DNA of 64,000 bases from Tupaia tana (GCA_026018925.1 JAKSZU010000011.1:11915485-11979484), one strand, 5' to 3'. Positions 21,957-33,012 are shown, counted from the stretch's first letter. Notes: generated by a model from the sequence alone, not told the origin. A program made the numbers and translations.

Positions 21957-22209
21957 ACAATTTTTTTCAGAAATTTTTGCTATAGGGTGCATGTGCTCAC
22001 CGAAGAGACAGAAAGACAGAAAATGAGAAAAAATGCCCCCAGGGGGAATGGCCATACCACAATCCCTTCTCCTCCATTCTCCTCTCCGGATTTTGGGCAT
22101 GCATTCACATGTACCTGACATGATTTTTCAAGCTGCCGGGTCCAGGACACAAACCTAGTCACCCACTTGGGGGTCCAGTGCCTGAACTACTATGCCCCTT
22201 GCTGGCCCC
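21957..22209 (-). mobile_element. tSINE-A, older
   Basis: Antisense, starting tttttgctatagggtgcatg. The TSD taggctgaaaa is at 21946-21956 and 22210-22220. Confidence 0.9.
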
Positions 22210-22220
22210 TAGGCTGAAAA

Positions 22221-23060
22221 TTTTTTTTTTAAGGAGAAAAATAGCATACTTCAGGCCAAGTTCAAACATGAATTAGACCAGAGCAGGGTCCATGTTTGGA
22301 AGAACCCTATATTGGAAAGGCCCCTGCTGTGAGAAAAGCCTTGATGTTCAGATACACGGCTCCACGTTTCATGGCAGCCAAAAATTCAGTAGTAGGGGCC
22401 TAGATAACGAACGGGTCAGATGATGGGGGAAGGTAGATATGGCCAACATTATATTAGTAACCTGGCTTCATCAGCTGCTAGGGGCTACAAGAAGGGCAGT
22501 TCCCACCTCATCTCAATCACATGGGACCATCCACCTAGGACACGATTCTGTCAGGAAGGAGCAAAATCCATTTTCCCATCAAGTATATCCAGCTGAATGG
22601 TACCCTTTATCCAAGTTACATAAACACTTGTCACCACCATTATTATGAGTCAAAGTGTCTCATTTTTGCCAACTCATGGAGCTTTGGGCTCCCACTCACA
22701 GGAAGTTCGAAAGTGACAATCCAGTCAAAACAGAAGTTTGGCATCACACAGTGAAAAGGAAAAGAAAAACCCCGAAGTTTTCTGTGTCCCCACACATCTG
22801 CTTGTGAGAATGCATACCCACACATCGTGTCAAAAAGCCATGCTGGCCTGATTACATCCTAAACCCAGGCCTGTCCCTGTAGTTCTGACCACGTTCACAT
22901 ATTTTAATTCAACAAGTGAGCTTGTATTTCCACAATGCTTTTCTTCCATCTAGACAAGTTGTTCTGTGAAGAAAAATATAATTCATGATCAAACTACTGT
23001 GTTTAGAAATAATCTTGATAAAATGAGCCCCTGCCTCCGAAACCTATGGCTATATCCAAG
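22221..23060. other. low-repeat block, nothing recognised
   Basis: About 840 bases without an identifiable repeat. Short frames only. Confidence 0.45.
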
Positions 23061-23064
23061 AATT

Positions 23065-23520
23065 CAGCCATCCTCATCTACTCACCTGTCTATCCACCCA
23101 TCTCTCCTGCCATCTGTTCAGTCACCCATCCATCACTCTATCCAGCCAGCCAGCTTTCCAACCATCTAGCCACTCTTTCTTTTTAAGTTATTTTATTTAT
23201 CTTTATTTATTTACTTTTAATTTGACCAGAGAGGGACAGAGTGAGAGACAGAGAGAGAAAGAGAAAGAAGGAAAGTGAGAAAGCAAGCCACCAGGTCCAG
23301 GACTCAAACCACAGTCGGTCATATGGGAGTCCAGCACCTTAAACCACCACGCCACCTGCTGGCCCCCATCTATCCACTCTTGCATCAGGTCATCCACCCA
23401 TTCTTCCACCTGCCCATTCATTCATCTACTTACCCATTTATCCATTTGATTGCCTATGTTCTCATCCATCCATCCATCCATCCATCCATCCATCCATCCA
23501 TCCCTACATACATACACACA
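23065..23520. repeat. (CCAT)n tract, degenerate, split by a SINE
   Basis: Degenerate CCATC-type repeats at 23065-23178 and 23367-23460 lead into a purer run of about ten ATCC units (23463-23503) and CATA units. The open frame over it is low-complexity. Confidence 0.85.
23179..23366 (-). mobile_element. tSINE-B inside the CCAT tract
   Basis: An antisense copy. The TSD is catctagccactctt (23163-23177) and catctatccactctt (23367-23381). Confidence 0.9.
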
Positions 23521-23559
23521 GCTGTGCAGTAAACATCTCTTTATTCCTTGGGGATTTCA

Positions 23560-23958
23560 CTATCCTTTCTTTTTCCTGACCCAGTACAGATGTATTTTCA
23601 CTCTTCTAAGACTTCCCCTTTTACATGAAATGCCTTTCTCCTTTCTCCATTTTATGAAAGCCCAATTCAACTCTCTGTTGAAATGGAGCTCCACTGTGAG
23701 AACACAGTTTTATCTTCCATCTTAATTTTTATGTCACTTATGTTTTGTATTCCTCTTTTATTATGTAATAAATCGCTGCTGTCAACATCTTTTCACTGTT
23801 ATATGGCATTGCTCTTGTCTCTTGTGATTGAAATATTCTGCATTATTTGTTATCTCCCCAAGTAAATTGTAAACTGAGTGAAATAAGACTATAACTTTTA
23901 CTTCCTTCAACCTTCCTGGTGTCTTGCCTAATGTTATGCAAATTGAAGGCCTAATGCT
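23560..23958 (+). mobile_element. L2 LINE 3' fragment
   Basis: acatgaaatgcctttctcct, gcccaattcaactctctgtt and gttatctccccaagtaaatt follow the L2 ORF2 end and 3' UTR. Confidence 0.65.

Positions 23959-23959
<1 letters not shown>

Positions 23960-24001
<42 letters not shown>
23960..24001. repeat. (CA)n microsatellite
   Basis: About 20 CA units. Confidence 0.95.
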
Positions 24002-24003
<2 letters not shown>

Positions 24004-24004
24004 A

Positions 24005-24110
24005 TGCTGATTGGATGTGTAGTTCCCTCATCTGTAAAGTGGAGATGATGTTGGTGTTATAGAAATATTCTGAGGTCTAATTGAGATGGTGTATATTACT
24101 GCAAAGTCCT
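24005..24110 (+). mobile_element. MIR fragment
   Basis: ccctcatctgtaaagtggag is the MIR core motif. Confidence 0.7.
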
Positions 24111-24232
24111 AAAGACCTTATTATTGATTATAATATTGGTTTATTTTTAGTAAAAATAGAAGTTTATAGCCATATACTAAGTTATCTATAATCTGAGTGA
24201 ACAAGAATGTACTAAAAAATAAATTTCATTAC

Positions 24233-24397
24233 TAGGATGTGGTGGCATGGTGGTTAGGGTGCTGGACTCCCATATGGTTGGCTGCGGTTTGAGTCCTGGA
24301 CCTGGCAGAATGCTTTATCACTTTCCCTCTCTCTGTCTCTCTCTGGTGAGCATGCATACCCCATAGAAAAATTTAAAAAATAATAATGAATAAAATT
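24233..24397 (+). mobile_element. short tSINE with B-type head and A-type end
   Basis: gtggcatggtggttagggtg leads through the CT run directly to ggtgagcatgcataccccat, then an A/T tail. The end resembles the A end, not the B end, so it is a structural intermediate. Confidence 0.8.
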
Positions 24398-24592
24398 GGG
24401 GCTGTCAGGTGGCATGGTGGTTAAGGGCACTGGACTCCCACAAGACCAACCATGGTTCTAGTCCCAGACCTGGCAGCTTGCTTTCTCACTTTCCTCCTCT
24501 CTGTCTCTCACTCTCTCCCTCTCTGGTCAAATTAAAATAAATTAAATAAATAAATAAAGTTAAATTTAAAAAAATTAAATAAATAATTCTAA
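24398..24592 (+). mobile_element. tSINE-B in the tail of the preceding SINE
   Basis: The head ggggctgtcaggtggcatgg ends in ttaaataaataattct. ttactagga before the pair and tcactagga after it suggest a shared outer target. Confidence 0.9.
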
Positions 24593-24599
24593 AAAAATT

Positions 24600-24720
24600 C
24601 ACTAGGACTTACATAATGATTAGCTCTTGTACAAAGTGCTGGAGCTAACAAGGTAGATGAAACATTGTCCCTGCTTTAAGGAGCTCATGTTTTAACAAGG
24701 AGGCAAAAGCATATAAGAGA
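24600..24720 (-). mobile_element. L2 fragment, diverged
   Basis: tacaaagtgctggagctaac and ctgctttaaggagctcatgt resemble the reverse L2 3' region. Confidence 0.5.
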
Positions 24721-24979
24721 TTTTAAAAACTTCAAGAAAAAAGTAAAGCTAAAGTATGAGCTTATTTTGGTGCCAAAAAATATTTACATCCCTGTAGTTT
24801 TTTTCATAATACTTAACTTCCATGAGCTTTATGAAGACCATCCCCTTCTGAGGCTTCAGAAAGTATCATACTACAAACAGGGAGTGCTCAGAGACACTTA
24901 AGGGATTTCTTAATTCTACCCAGGGGGATAAGAAAATAATCTATTGAGGGCTTGTCACTTGAGCAGGATATGTTTGGAT
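24721..24979. other. low-repeat sequence
   Basis: Nothing recognised. Confidence 0.45.
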
Positions 24980-24997
24980 AAAAGGATGCAGTATTGG

Positions 24998-25188
24998 GGA
25001 GCCGACAGGTGGCGTGGTGATTAAGGGCACTGGATTCTCACATGGTCAACTGCAGTTCAAGTCCCGGACCGGGCAGCTTGCTTTCTCACTTTCCAAATTT
25101 CTCTCTCTCTCTCTCTCTCACTCTGACCCTCTCTGGTCAAATTAAAATAAATAAATAAAGATGAATAAAATAATTATAAAAAATAATT
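24998..25188 (+). mobile_element. tSINE-B
   Basis: The TSD is 18 bp: aaaaggatgcagtattgg (24980-24997) and aaaagggtgcagtactgg (25189-25206). Confidence 0.95.
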
Positions 25189-25206
25189 AAAAGGGTGCAG
25201 TACTGG

Positions 25207-25530
25207 AATAGAAAGCAGATTCTGAGAACCAGGGGCTGGTACGTGAACCATGAGCCCATCAGGGACTTTGAGAACCATATTAAGGAGCATAGGCTTGTTT
25301 CCAAAGGAAATGAAAAAAACACAGAGGAAGAAAATGATGGGATTTGTATTTCAGCTAAATGACTATCAGAGGCAATGCTTTCTGCTACAAATAACAGAAA
25401 CCCAACTAAAAGTGGCTTATGCGATAAGGATATGTGTTACCTCAATGAACTGGAATCCGTTCAGAGTAGACAGGCTGCAGGAACAGCATAACTGGCCCCT
25501 CAAAAGTTCACGTTCTTTTGATGTCTCCAG
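25207..25530. other. low-repeat sequence with possible old repeat
   Basis: ctacaaataacagaaaccca resembles a common mammalian dispersed repeat that I cannot name. A 176-codon frame (25250-25780) continues into a SINE and is not a gene. Confidence 0.4.
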
Positions 25531-25546
25531 CCTGCAAACATTTCTT

Positions 25547-25755
25547 TTCTTTTTTTTTTCTTTAAGAATTACTTTATTTAACTTTATTTATTTATTTATT
25601 TTAATTTTGACCGGAGAGGGACAGAGCAAGAGAGTGAGAATGAGAGTAAGCGGGGTGGGGGAAGTGAGAGAAAGCAAGCCGCCAAAACCAGGACTTGAAC
25701 TGCGGTCAGCCATGTGGGAGTTCAGTACACTTGACCACTATGCCACCTCCCAGCC
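25547..25755 (-). mobile_element. tSINE-B
   Basis: An antisense copy. The diverged TSD is cctgcaaacatttctt (25531-25546) and cctacaaacacttctt (25756-25771). Confidence 0.9.
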
Positions 25756-25848
25756 CCTACAAACACTTCTTAGTTATTAGCTTTATTATTGTGTGACAGC
25801 GAATTGGTAGTTCCAGTGACGTGTCCAGTAATAACCAATTTCCCTAAT

Positions 25849-26104
25849 TTTTTTTTTTTATTTAGCCAGAGGATACATACACATGCAGAGAGAGAGAGAG
25901 AGAGAAAGGTAAGAAAACATCCCCAACTGCGAATGGTCATGTGAATGGCCATGCTGCAATCCCTTCTCCTCCACCTCTTCTCCCTCTCAGAATCTGAAGC
26001 ACACATACCTTATGTGTCTTTCAAATCACTGGGTCCAGATTTCAAATTATGCAGTGAGTCATGTGGGATCCAGTTCTTCTACCCAAGCCATAGGCTGGCC
26101 CCAG
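25849..26104 (-). mobile_element. tSINE-C
   Basis: The T run is followed by tagccagaggatacatacac, GA repeats and the head taggctggcccc. Flanking caatttccctaa and cagtttcctgaa form the likely TSD. Confidence 0.85.
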
Positions 26105-26121
26105 GCGCAGCCAGTTTCCTG

Positions 26122-26600
26122 AACATCCCCCCTAGACACCTCTTTCCATTCTTACCAGGTCATGTAGCCTGGTGACAAGATAGAGGCATTTGTCATGACT
26201 AGGCTCAAGGAGACCATTTGAGAAGATACGGCAGATTACTGGCATAAATAAATGAGGTTTGCATCGGAGATGTGGCTGTGGGTATGAGAAAGACAAGAAA
26301 TTCAAGACACATTCGGCACACGAAAGAGAACTTGGCAACTCATATATGGAGGAGAAACCGGGAGTTAAGAATGCTCCAAGCTTCCAATCCTGAGTGACAG
26401 CGTGATCAGCCTCCTGTTGCCTGAGATGTGTCTCTGGGTAGTCGTTTGGCCTGCCCTCCAAGGTCTGCCTGACAAAGACCGAAAGCATGAGAAAACATTT
26501 ACCCAATGTCTCTTTCTCCAAAAGTTAGTACTGTGCAGGGGTTAAAGGATTGACACAGGGGGCATCCTACCTGCTACCTATCACTTCTAAGCTAAGAACT
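26122..26600. other. low-repeat sequence, nothing recognised
   Basis: A minus-strand frame of 129 codons (26132-26521) has no recognisable domain or splice context. Confidence 0.4.
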
Positions 26601-26870
26601 TTGGATACATTTCTATGTCTTCAGTCATAAAATGGATATATTAATGCTTAGCTCATGGGATTGTTGTGACAAGGGATGCACGAAAGGAACATCATGAAAT
26701 GATTAAAAAAAGACTAGGATTCTCGCCACAGTTCAATCACTTACTTACTGTAGGATCTCAGCCCAATTACTTCAACCCATTGAACCTGTTTATTCATCTA
26801 TAAAATGGGGAAAATACATACTTACGGAGTTGCAGAATTGGATTAGAAAAATAAGTCAAGCGCTCCTGTG
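26600..26870 (+). mobile_element. two MIR fragments in tandem
   Basis: cataaaatggatatattaat with gctcatgggattgttgtgac (26610-26690) and tcatctataaaatggggaaa (26795-26815) are two separate MIR cores in the same orientation. Confidence 0.75.
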
Positions 26871-27172
26871 GAACTTTGGTGTATTTTGGCCATCCAAATG
26901 AGAGAGGCAGAGTTCTCCTCTAGAGAAGTGGAAAATCCTGATACTATTCCTCCAGCCTCCCTTGAAGCTGAGACATGCCCTAGTGACCTAGACTCTCAAC
27001 CAGAGACATGATCCTAGACTTTGAGAATAGGAAGGGCAATCGCAGTGTTAGCAACGGCAGTAACGTGCACTTCCGGTGGCAATGGCAGTGGTGCCAGCCC
27101 CGTGTCCAGTCTCCAGGCCAGACTAGTCACTAGTGCACACTCTGGTCTCTGGAGTTTAAAAATGCTGGCAAC

Positions 27173-27331
27173 ATTTCTTTTTAATGGCCAGAGGGTGTGT
27201 GTATTCTCCAGGGAGAGACCAAGGGAGAAAATATTTCTCAATGGGGCAAGATCACACCAAAATCCCTTCTCTTCCATCTCTCTCCATCCTGTTGGGATTT
27301 AGGGCATACATGCACATGTGCTAGGCATGTT
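27173..27331 (-). mobile_element. tSINE-C, 5'-truncated
   Basis: ttaatggccagagggtgtgt and catcctgttgggatttaggg. It ends at gtttttcaaga without a head. Confidence 0.75.
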
Positions 27332-27445
27332 TTTCAAGACTTTTGCCAAAGGGTATATGTGCTTGCTGGAGAGAGACAGAGAGAGGGAAAGTGAGACACC
27401 CCCCACCCCCTGTGGCCATGATGCACTCCCCTCCTAGGATTTTGG

Positions 27446-27486
<41 letters not shown>

Positions 27487-27586
27487 TACTCAGCATGATT
27501 TTCAAGCCTCCTGGTCTGAGACTTGAGTCACGGCCAGGCATGTGGGAGTTCAGTGCCTTCAGCACCATGGCACCTGCTGGCCCCTA
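27332..27586 (-). mobile_element. tSINE-A/C type with CA expansion
   Basis: Starts cttttgccaaagggtatatg and ends at a gcacctgctggcccct head. (CA)n at 27448-27481 replaces the body's CA-rich dinucleotide run. Confidence 0.85.
27448..27481. repeat. (CA)n microsatellite inside SINE
   Basis: About 17 CA units. Confidence 0.95.
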
Positions 27587-27619
27587 GCTTCGGTGATCTT
27601 CTGTTTTCGTAACTAAGAC

Positions 27620-27680
27620 TAATGATTGTACACATGCCTAGCATAATGCCTGGAGTGTAGTGGGAATTTAATATCGACTC
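27620..27680 (+). mobile_element. L2 3' terminus fragment
   Basis: ctagcataatgcctggagtg and agtgggaatttaatat match the L2 3' end. Confidence 0.55.
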
Positions 27681-27797
27681 CTTTTCCCTGATGGCTCCTG
27701 GTTCTCAGCTTCTTTTCTTCCACTCAAGTTTTGTTCTAACTACAGAGTGCTATCATCACTAGAAGAAAATCTCTCCTTTGTAAAGAAACAGTCACTC

Positions 27798-28080
27798 CGG
27801 GAACCAGCAGTTAGTGTAATGGCTATGTCGCTGGACTCCCACGTAGTCGACTGCGGTTCGCGTCCCGGACCCGGTGGCTTAAAACTCACGCCGGGCGCGT
27901 GTGCGTGTGTGCCCAAGATCCCGAGAGGAGAATGGAGGAGAAGGGATTGCCGTGTGACCATGCCCCCTGGGGGGTGATTTCTCGCTTTCTGTCTCTCTCT
28001 GTCTCTCTCTGTCTGTCTGGCGAGCACACGCGCCCTATAGCGAAAACCTCTCAAAAAAAAAAAAAAAAAAAAAAAAAAAC
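27798..28080 (+). mobile_element. tSINE-A1 (young haplotype)
   Basis: The head gggaaccagcagttag leads to the B box ggttcgcgtcc (27855-27865), ttaaaactcac, tgaccatgcc and about 27 A. The TSD cagtcactc is at 27789-27797 and 28081-28089. Confidence 0.95.
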
Positions 28081-28089
28081 CAGTCACTC

Positions 28090-28376
28090 TATTTCATAAT
28101 AATTTCCCATGATTTTCCTTGGAAGATCATTCCACAGGCTAATAAGCCAGGAGTGAAGGGTGTGAGCAGCAGAATAATGTCCTACAATTTTTAAGTTTTG
28201 CGGGGAAATATAAACTTGTTCACCAAATCCCAAAGCATGACAACCAGGGGACAACTGAGTGCGTAGAAGCAGAATTGTGGAGGACCAAGAAGCAGAGCAC
28301 TATTTTTAGATGATAATGGTCTTTTGGTTTTCATAAACTGACCGACGCAACTAAAGGACCTAGTTACCCAGAAGAA
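28090..28376. other. low-repeat sequence, nothing recognised
   Basis: No gene or repeat assigned. Confidence 0.45.
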
Positions 28377-28399
28377 TTGAGTATGAAAATATGCATGAG

Positions 28400-28644
28400 G
28401 GGACCAGCAGTTGGCATAATGGCTATGTCGCTGGACTCCCATGTAGTCTACTGTGGTTCGAGTCCCGGACCTGGTGACTTAAACTCAGGCTGGGAGCGTG
28501 TGTGTGTGCCCAAGATCCCGAGAGGAAAATGGAGGAGAAGGGGTTGCGGCATGGTCATCCCCCCTGGGGGGTAATTTCTCACTTTCTGTCTCTCTTTGTG
28601 TTTCTGGCGAGCACACACATCCTATAGAAAAAAAAAAAAAAAAA
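28400..28644 (+). mobile_element. tSINE-A (A2 type)
   Basis: The B box is ggttcgagtcc, with the tail in aaaaaaaa. Target copies aattgagtatgaaaatatgc (28376-28395) and aaatgagttcagaaaatatg (28649-28668) form a long diverged TSD. Confidence 0.85.
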
Positions 28645-28709
28645 CATGAAATGAGTTCAGAAAATATGCATAAATTCACTAAAGGTTTGTTTAATTCATG
28701 GGTAATGGA

Positions 28710-28838
28710 TGGGGACCGGCCCTGTACACTCCCACATGGTTGACCACAGTTCGAGTCCTGGACCTGGTGGCTTGCTTTCTCACTTTCCCTCTCTCTCTTT
28801 CTCCCTCTCTCTGGTCAAATTAAAACAAATGAATGAAT
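28710..28838 (+). mobile_element. tSINE-B with internal deletion in the head
   Basis: ggggaccggccctgtacact lacks the A-box part. The TSD aattcatgggtaatgga is a perfect 17 bp at 28693-28709 and 28839-28855. Confidence 0.95.
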
Positions 28839-28855
28839 AATTCATGGGTAATGGA

Positions 28856-29432
28856 ACTGTAACTGGTGATAAAGAGGACACCAGGGAGTTTTAGGGAACA
28901 TACCCTTCCTATTCTTGGATGAAAATGGCCAACTTAATGGTAGGAACAAGTTTGGAGTTGAATGTTATATTCCAGAATTTAAGTGGGAAGATTGGACCAC
29001 AACAGAAGAGAGATTAAGTACATGAGACTGAACTGGTGAAATAGAGTCTTAGGGCTTTTGACTAAAACATTACTGATTTTCTTCTCTGCTTTGTGTTCCA
29101 GATTTAAGGATTTTTGTCTTGTCTTGAGCTGCCGATAGATTCCTGTACCTACTATTTGAACTGAATCCTAACCTGTTCCCTGGCTTTAAGTTTTAAGTAA
29201 AGTTCTCCTAGCATTTTTTAAATTTTGATTTATTAAAGCTAAAACTGCCTTTCTTGAAATTAAAAAATACATTTAAAAATACCTATTTGATGACCACAGT
29301 AAGCTGTTTATCAGCTAGGTGCTACTTTATAGTATATTCATTCTACTCAGAGTTTCCCATCTAAAGTCAGACATGTGTTCACAGATATGTACATATCAGC
29401 TGAACTTGCTATTGAAAGTAGTTAGATTAATT
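28856..29432. other. low-repeat sequence, nothing recognised
   Basis: AT-rich. A tttgtgttccag acceptor-like string near 29100 is followed quickly by stops in all frames. Confidence 0.45.
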
Positions 29433-29449
29433 AAGATATTTTGTGAATC

Positions 29450-29619
29450 TGGGGCTGGCAAGTGGCATGGTGGTTAAAGGCGCTGGACTCCCACATGGCC
29501 AACCACGGTTCAAATCTTGGACCTGGTGGCTTGCTTTCTCACTTCCTCTCTCTCTCTCTGTCTCTCTCTGATCAAACTGGAAAATAATAATGATAATAAT
29601 AATAAATAAAGTTAAAAAA
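29450..29619 (+). mobile_element. tSINE-B
   Basis: The TSD aagatattttgtgaatc is a perfect 17 bp at 29433-29449 and 29620-29636. Confidence 0.95.
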
Positions 29620-29876
29620 AAGATATTTTGTGAATCAATAAAAAGTGTGTGTGGCAGGGAAGGAATGGAAAGCAACTGTACATACCAGAGACAGTGTGGG
29701 AGGAGGGTGGGAAATGGCACAGGGTAAGAAATGGGGGGGGGGGGGAGAATAAAATATTATTTGTTGATGATAACATGTATGATTATGCCACTATGCAGTG
29801 TATTCTGGATGGGAAATCACATTTTGCAAGCTGTGATGGCTCGGTGAATGAATGTAAAATTAACTAATTAATTAAA

Positions 29877-30150
29877 GGAACCAGCAGAAGATGTAATGGC
29901 TATTTCACTGGAGTCCCACGTAGTAGACTGCGGTTTGAGTCTCGGACCCGGTGTGAGTTTAACCCGGTGGCTTAAACTCACGCCGGGCGTGTGTGCATGT
30001 ATGCCCAAGATTCCGAAAGGAGAATGGAGGAGAAGGGATGCGGCGTGGCCATCCCCCCTGGGGGGTGATTTCTCGCTTTCTGTCTCTCTGTCTCTCTCTG
30101 TCATTCTGGCAAGCACTCACACCCTATAGCAAAAATTTCTCCAATAATAA
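29877..30150 (+). mobile_element. tSINE-A with inverted internal duplication
   Basis: Carries an extra segment after the B box. gtgagtttaa (about 29952) faces ttaaactcac about ten bases downstream, so RNA from this copy could form a hairpin. The tail has AAT repeats. Confidence 0.9.
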
Positions 30151-30884
30151 TAATACTAATAATTAATTTTAAAAATATTCTCGGTTGAGAATTGCCCTTC
30201 AAATTCGTAGTCCCCACAAAACACCCAAGAATCTCAGAAAGAGCATATTGGGCAGATTGGATTACTGAGAGACCACGAAATTCATTTAGTGCATCTGTCT
30301 CCTCCTTTCACTAGTCCAATGTAGAGATCGCCCCCACAGCAGGCCAAGCAAATAGTTACCATGAGGCCTCTGCTTAAAGCCCTTCAGTGCTGAAGCCAGT
30401 GGTTGGCCCAATAGAGCGATGTGGTGATGTCTTGGCATTGTTTCTGTTCCCCAAATCTATCTTCCTTTCTGCTGGGAGCCTCTCTTTCTTTCTCTTTCTC
30501 TGAATCCATCTCTTCTCCATTTTATGAGATCTCAGAAAGACTGTAAATAAAATTGTCCTGCCTTCCATTGGCCAAACCAAGTTGACTAGACTCTTAGTCC
30601 GTCAACTCGGAATCTTGAGTGCAGTGATGCTGAGACCTTCAGAGGGCAGGTGGGGATGATCTACTCCATGGGTAACATCCATTATGTTGTTCCTTCTGTC
30701 TAGAATCTTAGACTTCTCCTGTTGCTGTCATTTTACAAGCCCGATTTTCCAGGGTTATCTCTACAAGTCCCCACCCCCAATCCTCCAGTAATAATTTTAC
30801 CTGCATAGTTTATCTGGAGTCTGTTTCCATTGTTTGCGACCAAAAAACTGTAACCAGTTTAACTCATACTGGAGATAATCATGA
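30151..30884. other. low-repeat block, nothing recognised
   Basis: No gene. Some phrases resemble very old repeats but cannot be assigned. Confidence 0.4.
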
Positions 30885-31136
30885 TGCCTAGTTGTTAGAA
30901 AGTTCTTCCTTATATCAAACTGAACTCTGTAATTTTCATCACTTTGTTCTGGGATGTTTTCTGGAGCAACTCATAGTTAAAAGTCTCTGTGTGACAGTCA
31001 TTGGGACATTTGAAGGCTACGTAGTTTCCCTAGTTGTCTCATTTTTTGAAGTCAATAGCCATGATTTCTCAACAGCTACTTGTAGAAATAGTTTCCAAAT
31101 CTATCAGCATCTTGGTGTCCCTTCTCTAGATTCTTA
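30885..31136 (-). mobile_element. L3/CR1 LINE fragment
   Basis: gttagaaagttcttccttat, acagtcattgggacatttga and agcatcttggtgtcccttct follow the reverse complement of the L3 (CR1-like) 3' region as I recall it. Confidence 0.65.
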
Positions 31137-31150
31137 AAATCTGATTCCTA

Positions 31151-31337
31151 GGGCCTGCAGGTGGTGTAGTGGTTGGGGTGCTGGACTCCCACATGACCAA
31201 CCATGGTTCGAGTCCTGGACTTGGCAGCTTGCTTTCTTGCTTTCCCTCTCACTCTCTCTGTTGCTCTATGGTCAAATTAAATAATAATAATAATAATAAT
31301 AATGAATAAACTTAAATAAAATAATTCTTCAAAAACG
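31151..31337 (+). mobile_element. tSINE-B, first of two at one target
   Basis: The head gggcctgcaggtggtgtagt ends in AAT repeats and ataattcttcaaaaacg. The TSD tctgattccta (31140-31150) is repeated as tctgattccca (31338-31348). Confidence 0.9.
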
Positions 31338-31348
31338 TCTGATTCCCA

Positions 31349-31590
31349 GGACCAGCAGTTAGTGTAATGGCTATGTCGCTGGACTCCCATGTAGCCAACC
31401 GTGGTTCAAGTCACAGACCCAGTGGCTTAAACTCATGCCGGGCACGTGTGCCTGTGTGCCTAAGATCCCGAGAGGAGAATGGAGGAGAAGGGATTGTGGC
31501 GTGGCCATCCCCCCGGGGGGTGATTTTTCGCTTTCTGTCTCTCTGTCTCTCTCTGTCTCTCTGGCGAGCACACATGCCCTGTAGAAAAAA
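31349..31590 (+). mobile_element. tSINE-A (A2 type), second at the same target
   Basis: The TSD is tctgattccca (31338-31348) and tctgactccca (31594-31604). This gives three copies of the same 11-bp target around two SINEs. Confidence 0.9.
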
Positions 31591-31887
31591 AAATCTGACT
31601 CCCATTAGGGGCACATGAAAAGTAAAATGGGACTATTATAGCTCTCAGTCTCTTAATTTTATAAATTATCACTTTTTTAGCATTGACATTACATTGTTGG
31701 ATTATATTAAATTAAACCTTATTTTTAGCAACTCAGTTTTTCATCATAAAAGCAGTACATCATCTTTGTGGACAATTAGAAAATACAAATAAACAAAAGA
31801 GAAATTAAGAATTCTTGCAACCGACCTCCCAGAGATAATTACTATGAACATATTGTACAATCTCTCAGACTATCTCCTCTTCTTTTC

Positions 31888-32130
31888 TTTATAATTGCTA
31901 GAGGGTGCATGCACTTATCAGAGAGAGACAGAAAGAGGGAGAGAGTGCCCTCCACGGGGGCATGGTTACATCACAATCTCTTTTCTTTCATTTCTCTAAT
32001 CTGTAGAGTCTGCGGGCAGGCATGCACATATGCCTGGTATGTTTTTCAAACTGCCAGGATTGGGATTTGAACCACTCAGCCAGTCATGTGGAATCCAGTT
32101 CCCTTAACCAATAAGCTATGGGACTGGCCT
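31888..32130 (-). mobile_element. tSINE-C
   Basis: Starts taattgctagagggtgcatg and ends gctatgggactggcct. Confidence 0.9.
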
Positions 32131-32199
32131 GTCCTGGACTATTTTTCTATGCTTATTATATTATTATTGGTGGTATAATATTCCATTGCATATTATATA

Positions 32200-32405
32200 T
32201 TTTTAAAATTATTTATGTATTTAATTCCATTGGTCTTTTTTTTTTTTAATTTGACCTGAGAGAGACAGAGAGAGTGAGAGTGAGAGAGAGAGAGAGAGAG
32301 AGAGAAAGGAACGTGAGTAAGCAAGTCGCCAGGTCCGAGACTCGAACCATTATCTACCATGTGGGAATCCAGCGCCTTTAACCACCATGCCATCTGCCAG
32401 CCCCC
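32200..32405 (-). mobile_element. tSINE-B
   Basis: Starts with a T run and aatttgacctgagagagaca. It ends ccatgccatctgccagcccc. Confidence 0.9.
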
Positions 32406-32869
32406 ATGCATTTATATATTTAACTAGTAGCCTCACGTGGACATTTCGGTTTTTTTCATGTTTTATTTTGTTTTTACTGTGATAAACAATGCTTTGATAA
32501 ACAGTCTATACATACTTTTGTACACTTATGTGATCATTTTGTAACAACTTAGAATTGCTGGGTCAAAAGATAAATCTATTTTCTTATGCAGCTTTGAATG
32601 CTATATCACCTCCTTCTAGACGTTAATTTATACTCCCATTACCAGAATATCAAAGGTCTAAAAACCTTAGACTCTGCGCTGCTACACCAGATACCCGCTG
32701 CTCCTGTAAAAATAATTGATTACCATCTAAATGGCATAGGGAATTCATGCTTCTTTCATTTTACTTCATGGTTCCACTACCTCATGAGTTTCTGTTGCTT
32801 ACATCTAAACATATTGATTGATCAATAAGTTATCATTCTTTTGAGTCCTAAATATTTTGATATTATTAA

Positions 32870-33012
32870 GTTATGATGATCCATCCATTCTGGTTTGGCG
32901 TCATCTGCATATCGGACCAACGGCCCTTTCATACAAGTTATAGACAACATTATCCAATAGAATAGAGCCAAGAACAGAGCCCTGGCGTAGAACGCAGCTG
33001 CTGGGACCTGAG
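32870..33012 (-). mobile_element. L3/CR1 LINE fragment
   Basis: ttggcgtcatctgcatatcg, gagccaagaacagagccctg and gcgtagaacgc resemble the reverse of an L3/CR1 segment. It is probably part of the same old element as 30885-31136. Confidence 0.55.

Larger units (their letters stand above)
31690..32650 (-). mobile_element. L1M-type fragment, broken by two SINEs
   Basis: ataatattccattgcatatt, taaacaatgctttgataaac and agaattgctgggtcaaaaga are typical of antisense L1M 3' sequence. The pieces are 31690-31885, 32131-32195 and 32406-32650. Confidence 0.7.

Noticed and set aside
23065-23520. CCAT repeats considered as a CRISPR-like or satellite array
   Set aside because: Tetranucleotide microsatellite without spacer-repeat architecture; CRISPR does not occur in mammalian DNA.
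25250-25780. 176-codon plus-strand frame, the longest on the plus strand
   Set aside because: It runs from anonymous sequence into an antisense tSINE-B, with no domain or codon signature.
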